DNA from: Phyto melanocephala
Taxonomy: Eukaryota; Arthropoda; Insecta; Diptera; Rhinophoridae
Reading direction: 5' to 3'
DNA: 64,000 bases
NCBI GenBank assembly: GCA_941918925.1
Contig: OW799233.1
Location: 154,918,845-154,982,844 of the forward strand
Part shown: piece by piece, positions 45,179-57,181 of the stretch
Position numbering within the stretch: position 1 is the stretch's first letter
Layout: each line of letters begins with the position of its first letter
Translations under genes and position numbers: made by a program
The notes under the pieces: generated by a model
Databases searched by the model: none
Told to the model about the DNA's origin: nothing
What the model saw: the letters and a program-made list of their open reading frames with translations, nothing else

Positions 45179-46090
45179 TTCAATTCAAACAGCAGATGTA
45201 TGACGAAATAACTGACTAACTTTTGAAATGATTCATTCCTTAATATGCAGAACCCAAACCATAAGTGCAGTAAAACAAACCGAAGCAGTGCAGTACAACT
45301 AAACGTTTAAAAGTCTTGAAGCAAAGAATAAAATAATAAACAATACAACAATATCTTAAAAAGGCATCAATATACAATATCTTTAAAAATCGAAAATTTA
45401 TTTAATAATAATAATCTTATACACATGTATGTATGTGTGTATATATGAAATTAAAAAGTACTTTTTCAAAAAGGTACTTTTTTTAAGAAAGTACTTTTAC
45501 AAAAAAGCTATTTATTTTTAGTTTAGTTTTCTCTAAAATTAATCGATTATTCGATTACAATTCCAAAAACAGTAATATTGTTTTATAAAATTTTTATATT
45601 TATTAGTCTAACACAAATGAAAAATTAAAAATAAACTTGAGCCAAAATTAAATCAAATTGTTGTTAAAAATTTATATTTTTTTTAAAGCATAGGTCAGTT
45701 TTTCATCCAAAAGGTGTTAAATTTTGAATAAAAATTAAACATTTAATGAAACATATACATATATAATGTGGACTCAAATAATACACTACATATATGAATC
45801 TATAGAAAGTGTACCCTTGACAAAATCTTCTCAACAAGGAGAGACAGATTTAAATTTACTTTCAATAGGTACTTAGAAGTATACATTAATTTAGCTTTTA
45901 ACTTGCTTATTATTTCGATTTATGCAATTGGAAAAAATTAGTAAAACGTCAGTAAGAATGCATTTTTTTAATTTTGAAAATAGAAACATGTATTTTATGC
46001 GATAATTGTGATTTTTTTTGAATTGGATTGTAAAGAAGACATGTTCCAAATAAGTACAAAATAATATATCCGTCAAATGGCCCACACGGC
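45179..46090. other. AT-rich stretch, no recognisable gene
   Basis: Contains a small run of AAAGTACTTTTT-type palindromes at about 45456-45506. No coding similarity is seen. Confidence 0.55.
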
Positions 46091-46099
46091 TCTGATGAA

Positions 46100-46480
46100 A
46101 GGCTTAATTTCGTCCAGATCTATGCCGCTTAGTTGAGTTCTTGAGAACTCCGTTTTTGTAATGCAGCTGTAATTACTGCAATTTGTTTCTACATCCTAAA
46201 AAAAAGTCAGCCCTATTCACGCCGCCTGACCAAAATCCGCACCAGACAGTTGTGAGTTCATTTGACTAGATTGCATTACGATTTTCTAAGCCCCCCTAAT
46301 ACAAGAATTTTGTATATTTACGAAGCCATTCAAATGGAAATACACTTCATCGGAGAAATACATTATTTCTTTTTTAAGTTGGCATTGATTTTGCTTTGCT
46401 TTATTCGCCATTGTACGAATTAATTGCCTGAGAAAGCGGAATTTTGTACCCATGAAGGTGGAGGTCATTTGTTAAAATTT
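46100..46480 (-). pseudogene. Mariner transposase relic around the first catalytic aspartate
   Basis: A minus-strand frame of 60 codons (46286-46468) contains YFSDEVYFHLNGFVNIQNS, clearly the FSDEAHFHLNGFVNKQN box of mariner transposases. Preceding residues (FRFLRQLIRTMA) fit the linker. Downstream towards 46100 the match fades into stops, with a weak VRCGFWSGGVN-like stretch. It belongs to the lineage of the relics at 15.3 and 56.8 kb. Confidence 0.65.
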
Positions 46481-48525
46481 GTTGCGTAGTGCATCGTAAA
46501 ACTAAAAAATGTTGAGAAAAATACATTGAATAATCTAAGGACTACAGGTAAATTTTGATTTTTTTTTTAATTTTTCTTATATAAGGTTGTTTTTGAGGTC
46601 ATTCGATTTACAAATTTTAACATTTCAAATTTCTTTTAGTATTAGGTTTGATTTAATGACCTGTCTATTACAAATGGAAGAGTTTATCTGAAAAAACGAT
46701 CTGCCTAATTTTTGACACCTTTATTTTTAGATCTGTATACATACACCGTACATTTCTAACTTGTGGTTTTTACGAAATTGAGTTTTTTTAAGTGATTTCA
46801 ATAATTTTTACACAAATACAACTCGACAGAAAAATTGTATGCAATAGTATCATAAACTACAACTTTACAAGCAATTTTACAAAAGAAATACATAATATTG
46901 TGATAATACAGTTTCTATTACGTTTTTTCCTTCTCCTGTCAAGTAACAGATATTTGAGTTACGGCCTTTCTACCTGTGACCAACGATACCTACTTAAAGT
47001 GAAGATCCTTTCTTTTTTACTTAATGCGTTTTTGAAAGTTCATGTCGATTTATAATTTCGCAATTTTTTTTTATAACTCCCTAAGAAAATTCCTTTAAAG
47101 CATTTCATACTACACTTTCTTAAAACCCTTGGTGAGAAAAATTCCATCCCAATTTATTAAAACAAAATAAATGTAAATGAGTCCTTAAATTAATAGCCAG
47201 GAGTTGGAAAAGGTAGTTTTTTCGTCGCTGAAAATCTAAAAAAACGATTACATAAAAGGGTGTTTGTAGTTTTTTTTTTTTTTTTTGACTTATACACACA
47301 CATAGACAAACACCCACATTTATAACACAATTCGTCCTTGATGTAGTTAAATTTAAGCATTTAATGCCGACATAAATACGAAATATTTCTACTGATTTTA
47401 TGCGAGTAAGTAAATATTCTCATTTTTCTGTCTCTAAATTGTCTCAATAAGAGAGAAATCGAGCCTACTTAACAATTTTAGTTTTTTATTTTCAATTTCA
47501 TATACATACATATGTATGTATGTTTGTATGTATGTGTGTATGTTAGTGATTTGTGTTTATTATTTGGTGCCCTTGTGTTTTATCTGTCTGTTTTTGTCTA
47601 TTTAAATTTTTTTTTAACATTAACAGTGTGGTGTGCTTGTGTCTGTACAGTTTGCTTTCCTTTTTCTCTAACAATTCGCATATATTTCCTGTGGTAGTTG
47701 GTTTTCGTTTGCTTCTTCTGTTTTTTTGTTTTTTTTGTCGTCATCAGAAAGTGTAGGCGCCTTAGAATGTATATCGTTGGGTTAATGTGTTTTGATAATT
47801 TTGTTTTGTTAAGATCTCATAATCGAATGTTAGCTTTTACAATTTTTTTTTTAAAATATATAGCATACATTTAGGCTGTGTTACGAAATATATTATTAAA
47901 ATATTCGGTATGAGTGTAGGCTATTTATACACGCGCCACTTTTTTCTGCATAAAAAGTAAATAATAAAAATATTTGTTGAAAAAAAATAAAATTTTGTTT
48001 TTGTACAAAAAATTACATTAAAGTTTTTTTGTTCTTCTCTGTTTCTTTGGTCTTGTACTTTAAATAGTCTCCTTTTTTTTTTGTTTGTTAATTTATGACA
48101 TTTCTTTTTCTTAGGGCCTTGTAATTGCTTTTTTACTTTTAAATATAACGTTTATAAAAATTAAATGGTTAAACCATGACACAAAATTAATGTAATGAAA
48201 TGCATTAAGGTGGAAATTAAATAAATTAAAAATATAATATCAGTAGACAAAAAACAGATAATCATTTTACTTGACTTATGATTTTGGAAAATATATTTGT
48301 TACATAACTTTTTTTTTCTAATTTATGAATTTTTGTTTTCGGAAAACTTTAGCTCAAACTTGAGTTATGTAATATGGGCGTAATTCTTGTATATTTATTC
48401 TTAAGTATGTACTTTTAAAGGGTTATAAACAGGATTTTTAATGGGAAATTTATTTATTTTTTATTAAACTATGTTTTTGTAAATAAAATAAAAACGTAGC
48501 ATGTTTTTAGGAGACTGTGTATGTA
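46481..48525. other. AT-rich stretch, no recognisable gene
   Basis: Short frames here (for example 46792-47055 and 47512-47756) are of low-complexity Phe/Leu/Cys/Val type and show no domain. TATG and T-rich simple repeats occur at 47500-47560. Confidence 0.55.
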
Positions 48526-48672
48526 CAGTGAACTCGCAATAAAATGAACTAATTAAAACCAAGTTAGTTCACTTTTGCAAGTTTGTTAATATATCTGTGG
48601 TTTTCATGGGAAACCGCTTAAGTCATACACGATTGCGTATAACATACGCGGTTGGCCATGAAAATCACAGAT
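48526..48672. repeat. Pogo-like end beside a 79-bp hairpin
   Basis: TA then CAGTGAACTCGCAATAAAAT, with TGAACTAA and TTAGTTCA forming a stem (48526-48575), resembles a pogo-type end. Immediately after, TCTGTGGTTTTCATGG (from 48594) pairs with CCATGAAAATCACAGA (to 48671), and ACCGC pairs with GCGGT inside. The two may be one element or a MITE inserted in a pogo-like end. Confidence 0.4.
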
Positions 48673-49023
48673 TTGCGAAGTTATATTCCTTTAAACACGT
48701 TTTCACCGTAAAGGTAAATGTTTCTTATATAAAATTTTTATTTATTGTTTATTGGATTTAAAAGCTTGATTTAATTTTGTAAAAAAAAACTTATGCGAAA
48801 AAATCTGTGGTCTTCTTGTGTTAAATCACCTTTAAAACGGCTCGCTCTCTTAGCTATCTGAGTACATTAAAATGTAATTGATCAACCTTTACTTTTTTTT
48901 TGATTTAGGTTACTTTTTACAGAAATTTTAATATGTATATACATTATGTATTTTATATGCTAATTTTTCAAATCGCGCTTTAAAATATATGTATATGTTT
49001 AACATTGCAATAAAGTAAGAAGT

Positions 49024-49577
49024 ATGCAAGAACGTAGCCCATCAAGGTCGCAAAAATATAAAATTAAAAAAGATATACTACAGTTTTATATTGAACTTTT
49101 TAAGGAAATTCTGAAAAGCTTCGATTTTTCAAGAAAATATTTTAAAAATCTTGAGATAATTACACCAAATAAACCTTTAAGTAGTTCAGAGATAAGTTTG
49201 GACCCTTTGTTATTATCATTCCCAAATGTAACAGGTGGTAATAAAGAAAAATTTGTATCCCAATGGAAACTATTAAGATTTTCAAATTTTATTACAGTCA
49301 GTGCTATATATAAGTATTATTGAGTTTTAAGATAAAGTGTAAAAATGCAATGAACGGAAAGTGTTTCAAAGAACTCATTTATTTTGTTCAAAACTTAATG
49401 TCTATGCCACATAGTTCAGCTGCTGCAGAAAGAATTTTTTCACAGCTTAGTTTGATAAAAAGCAAATTTAGAAAAAAGCTTGAGTTACAAACAATCAAAA
49501 ATGATATGCAATCAAAAGAATTGTGCAAAAATCAAAATGATTCCCGTTATGTCTGGTCTGCCAAAACCTTGTTTTAA
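49024..49577 (+). pseudogene. hAT transposase relic, C-terminal dimerisation domain
   Basis: Two frames follow each other on the plus strand. The first (49024-49323) is a Lys/Leu/Phe-rich hAT-like stretch ending WKLLRFSNFITVSAIYKYY. The second (49320-49577) holds MSMPHSSAAAERIFSQLSL, the conserved core of the hAT C-terminal dimerisation domain (SSAAAERxFS), and runs to a stop with a Lys-rich tail. A frameshift near 49320 separates them. The RNase H-like catalytic core and BED finger are missing or not recognised, so it is a fragment. No TIRs were found around it. Confidence 0.75.
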
Positions 49578-49704
49578 AAACTTAAAAATTTTTTTTTCTT
49601 CAACATAGAATGAATTTTAAATTTGTCGATCTCTAAAAAAATCACTTTATATATATTTTTAATTCTATTTAGTTTTTTGCATTAAAATATGAAATGAAAT
49701 AAAA

Positions 49705-50756
49705 ACAAGTAAGAGTGCTATATTCGGCCGTGCCGAATCTGATAATACCCTTCATCATCATGTACATAGGTATAATCCTGCATCGTAGCTTAACCTATAT
49801 TTCATGTTATACGCCATTTTTTCTTATTATTTCCGACGCCATCCTTGATTTTGAATTTTTACGTAGTTATCGGTATTCTACTAGTCAAGTCCTTTAATTT
49901 GATACCCATATTGATGGGGTTAAAAAACTTTGATCCGCCATTTTATTTTAGACGCCATCTTGGATTTTACATTTTTTAATAATTTACTGTATTCTACTGG
50001 TCAATCCCTTTCATTTGATACCAATATTGAGGGCGTTCTAGAACTTACATTTAAAAATACCAGATTTGACCCATTTATAAATTTATTGCCCGCATTTTGT
50101 AGTGGCGGCCAACATGAGTTTTAATTTTTTTTATAGGTCTTATATTGCGCTTGTCAAGTCCTATCAGATGATACCAATATTGACCCTTTCGGTTGCCTAG
50201 AAGCTGAAAAATAAATGATTTTCGTTTGTAAATTTTTGGTATATACATATATTTTTAAAAAAAAATTTTTGCCTATAACTTTTACGATTAAAGCCCGATT
50301 TATCTAAAATTTTTCACGAATATCTCTCTAGGCATATTATATCTTTAAATAGTAACTAAGGTACCTATAAATTATTCTATGGCTGAAAAATTTTAATTTT
50401 GGTGATGAAAATATGGGAAAAACAGAGGCAATCTCGTTTATTTGCTCATATCTCAGAAAGTTATAGGGCGATTTTGTTAAATTTCAATAGCGATTCATTC
50501 CCAGATATTTCCAAAAGATTGATACCATACACAGATCTGAGGAACATAGAGTTGCTTCTAAAAGTTGATTTCAACCAACACACGGACAGACGTACAGACG
50601 GATAGACGGTCAGGGCTTAATCGACTCCTCTATTCATAAGCATTCAGAAAATATATACTTTATGGGGTCGGAAATAAAAAATTGTAGAAATTACAAACGG
50701 AATGACAAAACTATATACATATACCCTTGTGCACCACAAGTGAAGGGTATAAAAAC
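49705..50756 (+). repeat. CAAGTAAGAG-family dispersed repeat, most complete copy
   Basis: It starts ACAAGTAAGAGTGCTATATT, then the hairpin ATTCGGC-CGT-GCCGAAT, and TAATACCCTTCATC. It ends CTTGTGCACCACAAGTGAAG, GGTATAAAAACAA. Inside are repeated phrases (GACGCCATCTTGGATTTT, TATTCTACTGGTCAA, CCTTTCATTTGATACC) and the conserved GTTGATTTCAACCAACACAC, then TATATACTTTATGGGGTCGG. It is about 1.05 kb and has no open frame beyond chance. TACCCTTCA occurs in opposite orientation near both ends. Confidence 0.75.
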
Positions 50757-50930
50757 AATTTTAATAAAATCAAAATGATATTTAATTTTGGATATTTTTT
50801 CCTCAATTGGTTACATTTTTAAAAAAATTTGGTTGTACATTTTTTTTGATTGTGGCAGCACTGATTATTACATAAAGTGGCTACCTCTCGTCCCGATAAC
50901 TACGCAGACGAAGTCGTGGTCACAGGCTAG

Positions 50931-52089
50931 TTTTAAATAAATGTAAAGAAAAATACTGCGTCTAATTATTCATTCCGTTCCGCGATTACGGAAAGCGTTT
51001 GAAAATATTCATTTCATTGCTGCGGTATCGTTCCGTTGTTGCGGTATGCATTTGTATTTATTTTTCTAATTAAGCGTATTAACATTCATATCTTCCAAAC
51101 TAATGCAATATCAACTTAGATTTAAGCAAAACAGGGATGATAAATCCACTTTGCGGAAAACTTATACCGCAGGACAGAATAATTTCAATTAGCATCTCGA
51201 TCAATATATCTTTCCGTGCGAAATCAATAATATCACTCATTAGTTCTGTATGTTTTTTGCTTTAACCGCTAACCACCACTTTTGTAATAAGTTTAAACTA
51301 AAAATTTTATTCGTACTTCGGTTGTTAAATGGCAAAGAGTTCACTAAATAAAAAATGCTTCAAATGATAGCCTTGCCAGGCTGGCAGTTTTCAAAACAAC
51401 TAAATGGATAACTGTTTATGAACAACAACCGTTTATGGTACGATCATAAGCAATACTAATGGTATGTTCACATTTGGCAAATGTTTGTCAAAATCATTAA
51501 AATGTAGTAATTGATCACAAATCAATAAATGTTTATTTAATTACAAAAATTTCTTAATTTAAACAAATGAAATATTAATCAATTGTCATATGTTTTGACT
51601 GATTTTGGTGGAAGAACAATCACGTACACAGAAAATATTTACCAAAGGTGACAGCATATATGTATAGCAAATTTGTAGGTATGTATATCGTCATATGTTC
51701 TCAAAAAAGCCTTAAATTACAAAAAAAAAAAAATCAAAATTGACTTTTTGATTGATTATGATGCACAGTGTCAAAATACAAATAACGTTCTAAATTCCTT
51801 AGTGCAAGTGCACTAAATTTTATTAATTTACCACATGCAAATGAGTAATATTCCTGCAGACAATATTGGAGTACATCGTCCATTGCAGCTGAAATGGACT
51901 AGTAACAACATGGTCCTATGTAATGCAGTAATGAACTATGTACTTTTCAAACAAGAATTTGTAGTTAAGCGACAAGTTTTCGTATTGTAACGATTGCACT
52001 CGTATTATTGTTGTCAAAAACTGTAGTGACAAAGAGTAGTTTTGAGACTACTCTCATGTAATACAACGCTGGGTTATATGGTCCAGCCA
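50931..52089. other. AT-rich stretch, no recognisable gene
   Basis: No coding similarity is seen. The left edge (50895-50930, ending CACAGGCTAG then T) might be a lone Helitron-type 3' end. Confidence 0.5.
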
Positions 52090-52092
52090 TAA

Positions 52093-52676
52093 CCCTACGT
52101 TGCCACTTGCAAGTATTTACTTGCAAGCAGTGTTTACGTATTACTAACGAGAATCAGGAGAAATGACAATGCTGTGGCTACACAGCACAGTGCAAGTTCA
52201 TTTTTAAAATGTCGTCAATAAAAAAACATCATGTAAATTTAAAATAAAGAGCGCTACTTCAATTGTTAACTAAGTGTTGCCAATAGTCACTATTGAACAT
52301 TACCTATAGACATATAATTTTTTAATATATTTTTATTTTATCAAAAATTTATATTTATGTTTAAACTTACATTCTAAACGAATATCTTTGCTTCTTCTCA
52401 ATATTCTTCATATACAGATTTACATATTTATGCAAAAAAATTAGCTAAATTATTTGCCACAATTGTATGACTAGTAGTGAGTTAACGAAATAATCAGTAT
52501 TTGACAACACTGTTTTTCGTCTTGTCACTTAACTTGCCGTCAGTGTGAAAATTTGACTTGCTTAAAAATTTCTTTGCAAGCTGAGTCGCTGGTAGCAAAA
52601 CTTTGGTTGTGTTAGTAAAAAAGTGTTAGTGTATTGGTTGTTTTTTTCACTTGCACTTGCATGTGGCAACGTATGG
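52093..52676. mobile_element. 584-bp TIR element with TAA target duplication
   Basis: The left end CCCTACGTTGCCACTTGCAA, GT matches the reversed right end CCATACGTTGCCACATGCAA, GT. TAA flanks both sides (52090-52092 and 52677-52679). The subterminal parts repeat CTTGCAAG or close variants several times (left 52110-52135, right 52548-52590). A 3-bp TWA duplication points to PIF/Harbinger-type elements. It has no coding capacity. Confidence 0.75.
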
Positions 52677-52742
52677 TAAGACATTGCCATATTAAATCGA
52701 CCATGTTTTCTCAATACTTTTGTGTGTGTTTTAAAGTTACCT

Positions 52743-53496
52743 TTTTATACCCTTCACCTGTGGTGCACAAGGGTATACGTATATAGCTTTGTCATTCCGT
52801 TTGCAATTTATACAATTTTCATTGCCGACCCCATAAAGTATATATTTTCTGAAAGCTTATGAATAGAGGAGTCGATTAAGCCCTGACCGTCTGTCCCTGT
52901 GTTGGTTGAAATCAACTTTTAGAAGCAACTATACGTTTCTCAGATCTGTGTATGGTATCAATCTTTTGGAAATATCCGATAATGAATCGCTATTGAAATT
53001 CAGCACAATCGCCCCATAACTTTCTGAGATATGAGCAAAAAACCACGACCACCTCGTTTTTTTCACAATTACAACAACAACATACATATACATATACTGG
53101 TTAAAGTAAACCTCTAGCATCGAATCCCAGCTGAGCCAAAAAATTGTTTTTCCTATTTTATTTTTTTATTCTATATATTATTTATATGTTTATTATTTTT
53201 TTTTTTAATTTTTTTTATATATTTTTTAATTTTTTTAAAAAAAAATTTTTTATATTTTTTTTTTAATTTTTTAAAAATTTTTTTTTTAATTTTTTTATTG
53301 TTGGTTTTCTTTTAATATTTTTTATTTTTTAAACATACATACATAGATAGATACGTAAACTTAATTTATAATTTTGCAATGGGATGTTTTTTATTTCATA
53401 TGAGATGAATGGTGATACAAACTATTGTTATTGCATGACTACACGTTGTGAAGGGTATATAAGATTCGGCACGGCCGAATATAGCACTCTTACTTG
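52743..53496 (-). repeat. CAAGTAAGAG-family dispersed repeat, copy with T-rich core
   Basis: It begins TTTTATACCCTTCACCTGTG, GTGCACAAGGGTATAC, keeps GACCCCATAAAGTATATATT and GGTTGAAATCAACTTTTAGA, and ends GAAGGGTATATAAGATTCGG, CACGGCCGAATATAGCACTC, TTACTTG. The middle (about 53150-53330) is T-rich low complexity, as in the 9413 copy, suggesting a shared subfamily. Confidence 0.8.
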
Positions 53497-53570
53497 TTAT
53501 AATTAATCTTTTTTGTTGATTAGCTTTTATGTTTTTTATTAAAAATAAAATAATATTTAAGTAAAAACCT

Positions 53571-53655
53571 ACTGCCGTATTCATTAAAATTTCTGTGCAA
53601 CATCTGTCAAATAAGCTTTTAATAAACCTAAAATATTTTTTATGAATACGCCAGT
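53571..53655. mobile_element. 85-bp relative of the GGGCC palindromic MITE
   Basis: ACTGCCGTATTCA at the left and TGAATACGCCAGT at the right are inverted. CATCTGTCAAATAAGC and TTTTAATAAACCTAAAATAT are shared with 17266-17382. The left arm is shortened. No clear target duplication is seen. Confidence 0.65.
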
Positions 53656-54504
53656 TAATATTTAATTTAACTAATAAAGAAAGATTGCCAAAACCATTTT
53701 TGAAATGACGTACTTCCTTTTTTGGTTCCAAAAAAAAAAAAAAAAAATTCCTTAAAGACGTAAGTTTCATATCTCTGCACATAATAAAAATACGGAGTAT
53801 TTTTCTTTAAATATTAGTTCTTAAAAAAAAACAATCTTGTTTAGTTTTTCATATATTCATATTTTCATAGGGAGCTAGTTTTTTGTTAATTCCCCTGTAA
53901 AATTTGTTTAATGTAACTTAGAGCGTTATTGAAATCATATGACGATATGTGTAAGTATGTTAAAGTAAATACATGTGCTTGGATAATGCTTGACATAAGC
54001 TAAAAAAAATATTTGTTTTCTATTTTTTGTTTGTTTCATTTCTAAAGTACATATCTCTTGTATAATAGTTTTTTACCATTGAAATGTTACACATATCATA
54101 CGTCCTCATGAGTGTTTGTTAAAAATAAAAGAATGATAAGCTGTGATAATTTTTCCTAAGAAGAACCAAATGAATTTTCTACTTAAGTACTTAAATAAAA
54201 ATATTGTATGTATGTATGTATGTACGTATGTCTCAAAGTAATTTATTATTTTCTATATACCATAACTGCATACATACACACGCATATTTTTAGTTTTTGG
54301 CATAGGCTTTGTTATTTCAAGTATTTTGAAATAATTTGTTGGTGAGTTGATTGACAGTTCATGATATATGATAAATATTGCGTGTATTTAGGTAATTGCT
54401 AAAACATTTGTATGTGTGTTGTAAGTAGATGGAATGTAGGGAGCTCCATAGTAAAGTTTCTAAAGTATGTATGTTCGGGTGCAATCCCCTTTTAAAGATC
54501 AGGT
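53656..54504. other. AT-rich stretch, no recognisable gene
   Basis: Simple TATG repeat at about 54207-54232. Nothing else is supportable. Confidence 0.55.
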
Positions 54505-54619
54505 GGCAAATTACGCGATCGAAAAGTCAAAATTTGTATTAGAATCTCCATACCTAAATCACAGCAAAGTCGATCGTTCGAGTAAAATTTCGATCGTGAT
54601 CGTATGCCGTAATTTGGCC
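54505..54619. repeat. Imperfect 115-bp palindrome, candidate MITE
   Basis: GGCAAATTACGCGATCG at the left pairs with CGATCGTGATCGTATGCCGT, AATTTGGCC at the right, with GATCG repeated several times between. No target duplication is apparent. Confidence 0.4.
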
Positions 54620-54764
54620 CCAATTCCATAAATTTTCAATAAACTACAATTTTTTAATAAATCTATGATTGCAGTTGAATAATATTAACTAGCGATTAGT
54701 GCTGCTTAAATTGGGTGTTTGTGTTTTTTAGACGCATAGAACCTTTTATTGAAACAAATTACAA

Positions 54765-55460
54765 AAATTTTTAGAAAATTACCAAAATTGTGGCTTTAAC
54801 AGCTCATGGCATTTTATGGTCCAATTTTGTACCACTTTCTCGAGCATTCCCGGTCTTATTTCGTCAACATTGCATTTAGTGTTGACATTTAAATAATTAA
54901 TCGTTGCTGGTTTGTCAGCATAGACCAAATATTTGACTTTACCCCACTAAAAGTATTAAAAAAGGTGTTAAATCACACCTCTAATTGACAGGTCCATTAC
55001 TTAAGAACTATCAACAAAGTGATGGTTTTACGCGTTGCATGGCATGTTGCGCCGTCCTGTTGCAAGCATTTCCCCTATACATGATTTTCAATGACGTGAG
55101 TATTAACAAAATTACAAATTATTTGCCTGTAGCCTTCGCCATTCACGGTAATATTGGCACCGGTTTTGCATTTAAAGAAAACTGGGCCTATGACGCAATC
55201 GGCATGAAAACCGCGCCAAACAGTGACTTTATCGGCATGTAATGGAATATCTAGAATCTCATTAGAATTGTGCTCTCCCAAAAAATGAAAATGATTTGAC
55301 GATAAAACTTCCAGTTGATTCTCATCGCGAATTTCGAAAATAAATTTTCACGATTTGAAACGTTGTTTAGGTGTAATGCTGAAAGTCCACACCACTCGTT
55401 CTTGCGTCAGTGCATTTTAGGCATTTTTTTCTGAAACGTTTTATGCATTTCAAGTTACAC
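54765..55460 (-). pseudogene. Mariner transposase relic, nearly the whole catalytic region
   Basis: The minus strand reads, in order, NWKFYRQIIFIFW (the region of the first aspartate, with the DEAHF box deleted), GEHNSNEILDIPLHADKVTV, WRGFHADCVIGPVFFKC, TGANITVNGEGYRQII, then LQQDGATCHATRKTITLL, a degraded PPR-CDLTP stretch with stops, KYLVYADKPATIN, and RPGMLEKVVQNWTIKCHELL at the C-terminus. The lineage is the same as the rearranged copies at 2.1 and 34.6 kb (GFHAGGIIGPYFFK, VYADKPATI) but much older. Confidence 0.8.
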
Positions 55461-56320
55461 ACCACGCTTTTGGGGCAATAAATAATACAAGTTAAGAGAT
55501 GGCAATCATGTAAAAATTATCGACAACCAAAATGCAAAATTTGTTCATAAACAAAATATTTATAACTTTTAGTTTCATAGCAAAGTTTTTAATTTGTCTT
55601 TGATATTAAAAAAATGTACCCAAAACAATTACCAGATATATTAACAAAACTGTAGGGAGTTTTCCTTTTGCTGCTATAGCTCTAAGCTGGAAGTTAAAAC
55701 AAATATGAGTCATTAATAGTTCGCAAACACGCAATACAGGTGTGATAGTGGTGTTGAATTAAAACGTAAAGTATGAGAATTTGTTGAGGTTTAAGTAACA
55801 AAGTCAATAATTTTTGAAAAAAAAATCCTTAAATTAATTATTTAAGTTTCGACATTGGGTTAAAGTATACTTAAAGGAGTTTTGTTTTAGTTTTTATTAT
55901 AAATTTATAAAAGTGTTAAATTGCATTTAAATCGGTAAACGTTATAAAGTCTTTGTTAACGTTGATCATAAGTTATTTCAATTCAAATTAAAGAAATTAT
56001 ATTTTGCTTTAATTAAAGACCGCACTTTTGATTCAACTTTTTGCTCAAATATAATTTAAGGAAATAAATTGTTTTTGGTATCTACGAAATCGCAGAACAA
56101 AAATTATTATCGTTGGTTCATAGGCACACCCTTTCAACATTATGGTTACTGATTGAAATATTTAATCTTAGTCACTTTAAATGGTCATTAATTTTATTTA
56201 TGAAACTTCAATTATACAGGATGGGAAAAAAACAACAATGAATTAAAAAAAATTTATTAATTTTTTGTTGTTTTTAATTATAAAAAAATAAATTTATTTA
56301 AAAAATGTTTCTTAAATGAC
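55461..56320. other. AT-rich stretch, no recognisable gene
   Basis: No coding similarity or element ends were noticed. Confidence 0.55.
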
Positions 56321-56326
56321 CCCCAT

Positions 56327-56930
56327 TTACGACTTTGCAATAATGGGATTGTTGTAGAAAACATAATATAACATTTTCAAAATGTGTGGCTGTAGTGCAA
56401 CAACAATGTTGGCATTGTTTTCAAGTATTGTCGGAGGCATGTTCACATTTACTCTCACAAATAACTCCAAAGAAAATAGTCTGGTGCTCACTAAACTTAC
56501 GAACACGCTGGCCAATTAATATTCGAAAATTTGACTAAAAGGTGCCAGTATGTGTCGAACAGTGTGGGCAGTGGCCCACATTTCAATTCTGTTTTCAAAA
56601 GCAGGTCGTAAAAACTGTTCTATCATGAATCGATACCGCTCTCCATTTTGGGTTATAGCACTTCCATCTATATTTTCGAATCAGTAAGGCCTAAGGATAT
56701 TTTCAGATGTAATGTCACACTACACTACACACCTAACAGCGTGCAATTTGCGTTGATAATTAAGAACCCCAAAACCTACTGTTCTGCTCCTTAACAAAGC
56801 TATTCAAATGAAAATGAGCTTCATCACTCATAAATAGATTTTCAATAAAGTCATTTATTTCTGATAAGAATCTCTAATAAAGATTTAATTTCTTAACAAG
56901 TATTGAAATTAAACTGCAATATTAGGAAAT
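56327..56930 (-). pseudogene. Mariner transposase relic, lineage of the 15-kb relic
   Basis: Minus-strand pieces in order: SDEAHFHLNSFVKEQNSRFW (about 56830-56770), a NIxGPYFFENxD-like stretch with stops, NGERYRFMIEQFLRPAFENR, then IEMWATAHTVRHILAPF near 56540, and a C-terminal frame (56327-56515) with RVNVNMPPTILENNANIVVA, LQPHIL. The second catalytic box (QQDGATxHT) is replaced by MWATAHT. Stops and frameshifts are frequent. Confidence 0.7.
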
Positions 56931-57181
56931 TGCTGATAATGTGCAGGCTTTAATCATTGCAGCGTCTTATATGGGAATAATAAATAATAGTGACGCTCAA
57001 GCCATATCTGGCTGAGCTAAACGCCTTCTGATACAATGTTGACGTTATCTTCTTTGCATTAAAATAATTAATCGCTGATTTTAATAATAAAATTCTATTG
57101 TTCTGGTTCTTTCTTCAGTTTTGAATCCCGTAATTATTTGTTCTCGAGTTGCTATTTATAAAATTAAAAAAAAACAAAAAA

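Noticed and set aside
50895..50930. Possible lone Helitron 3' end (GACGAAGTCGTGGTCACAGG, CTAG, T)
   Set aside because: Only one end is seen and no TC start or body could be matched; CTAG alone is too short to support a feature.
53396..53782. 128-codon minus-strand frame
   Set aside because: It crosses the end of a dispersed repeat and a small palindromic MITE, so it is an accidental composite.
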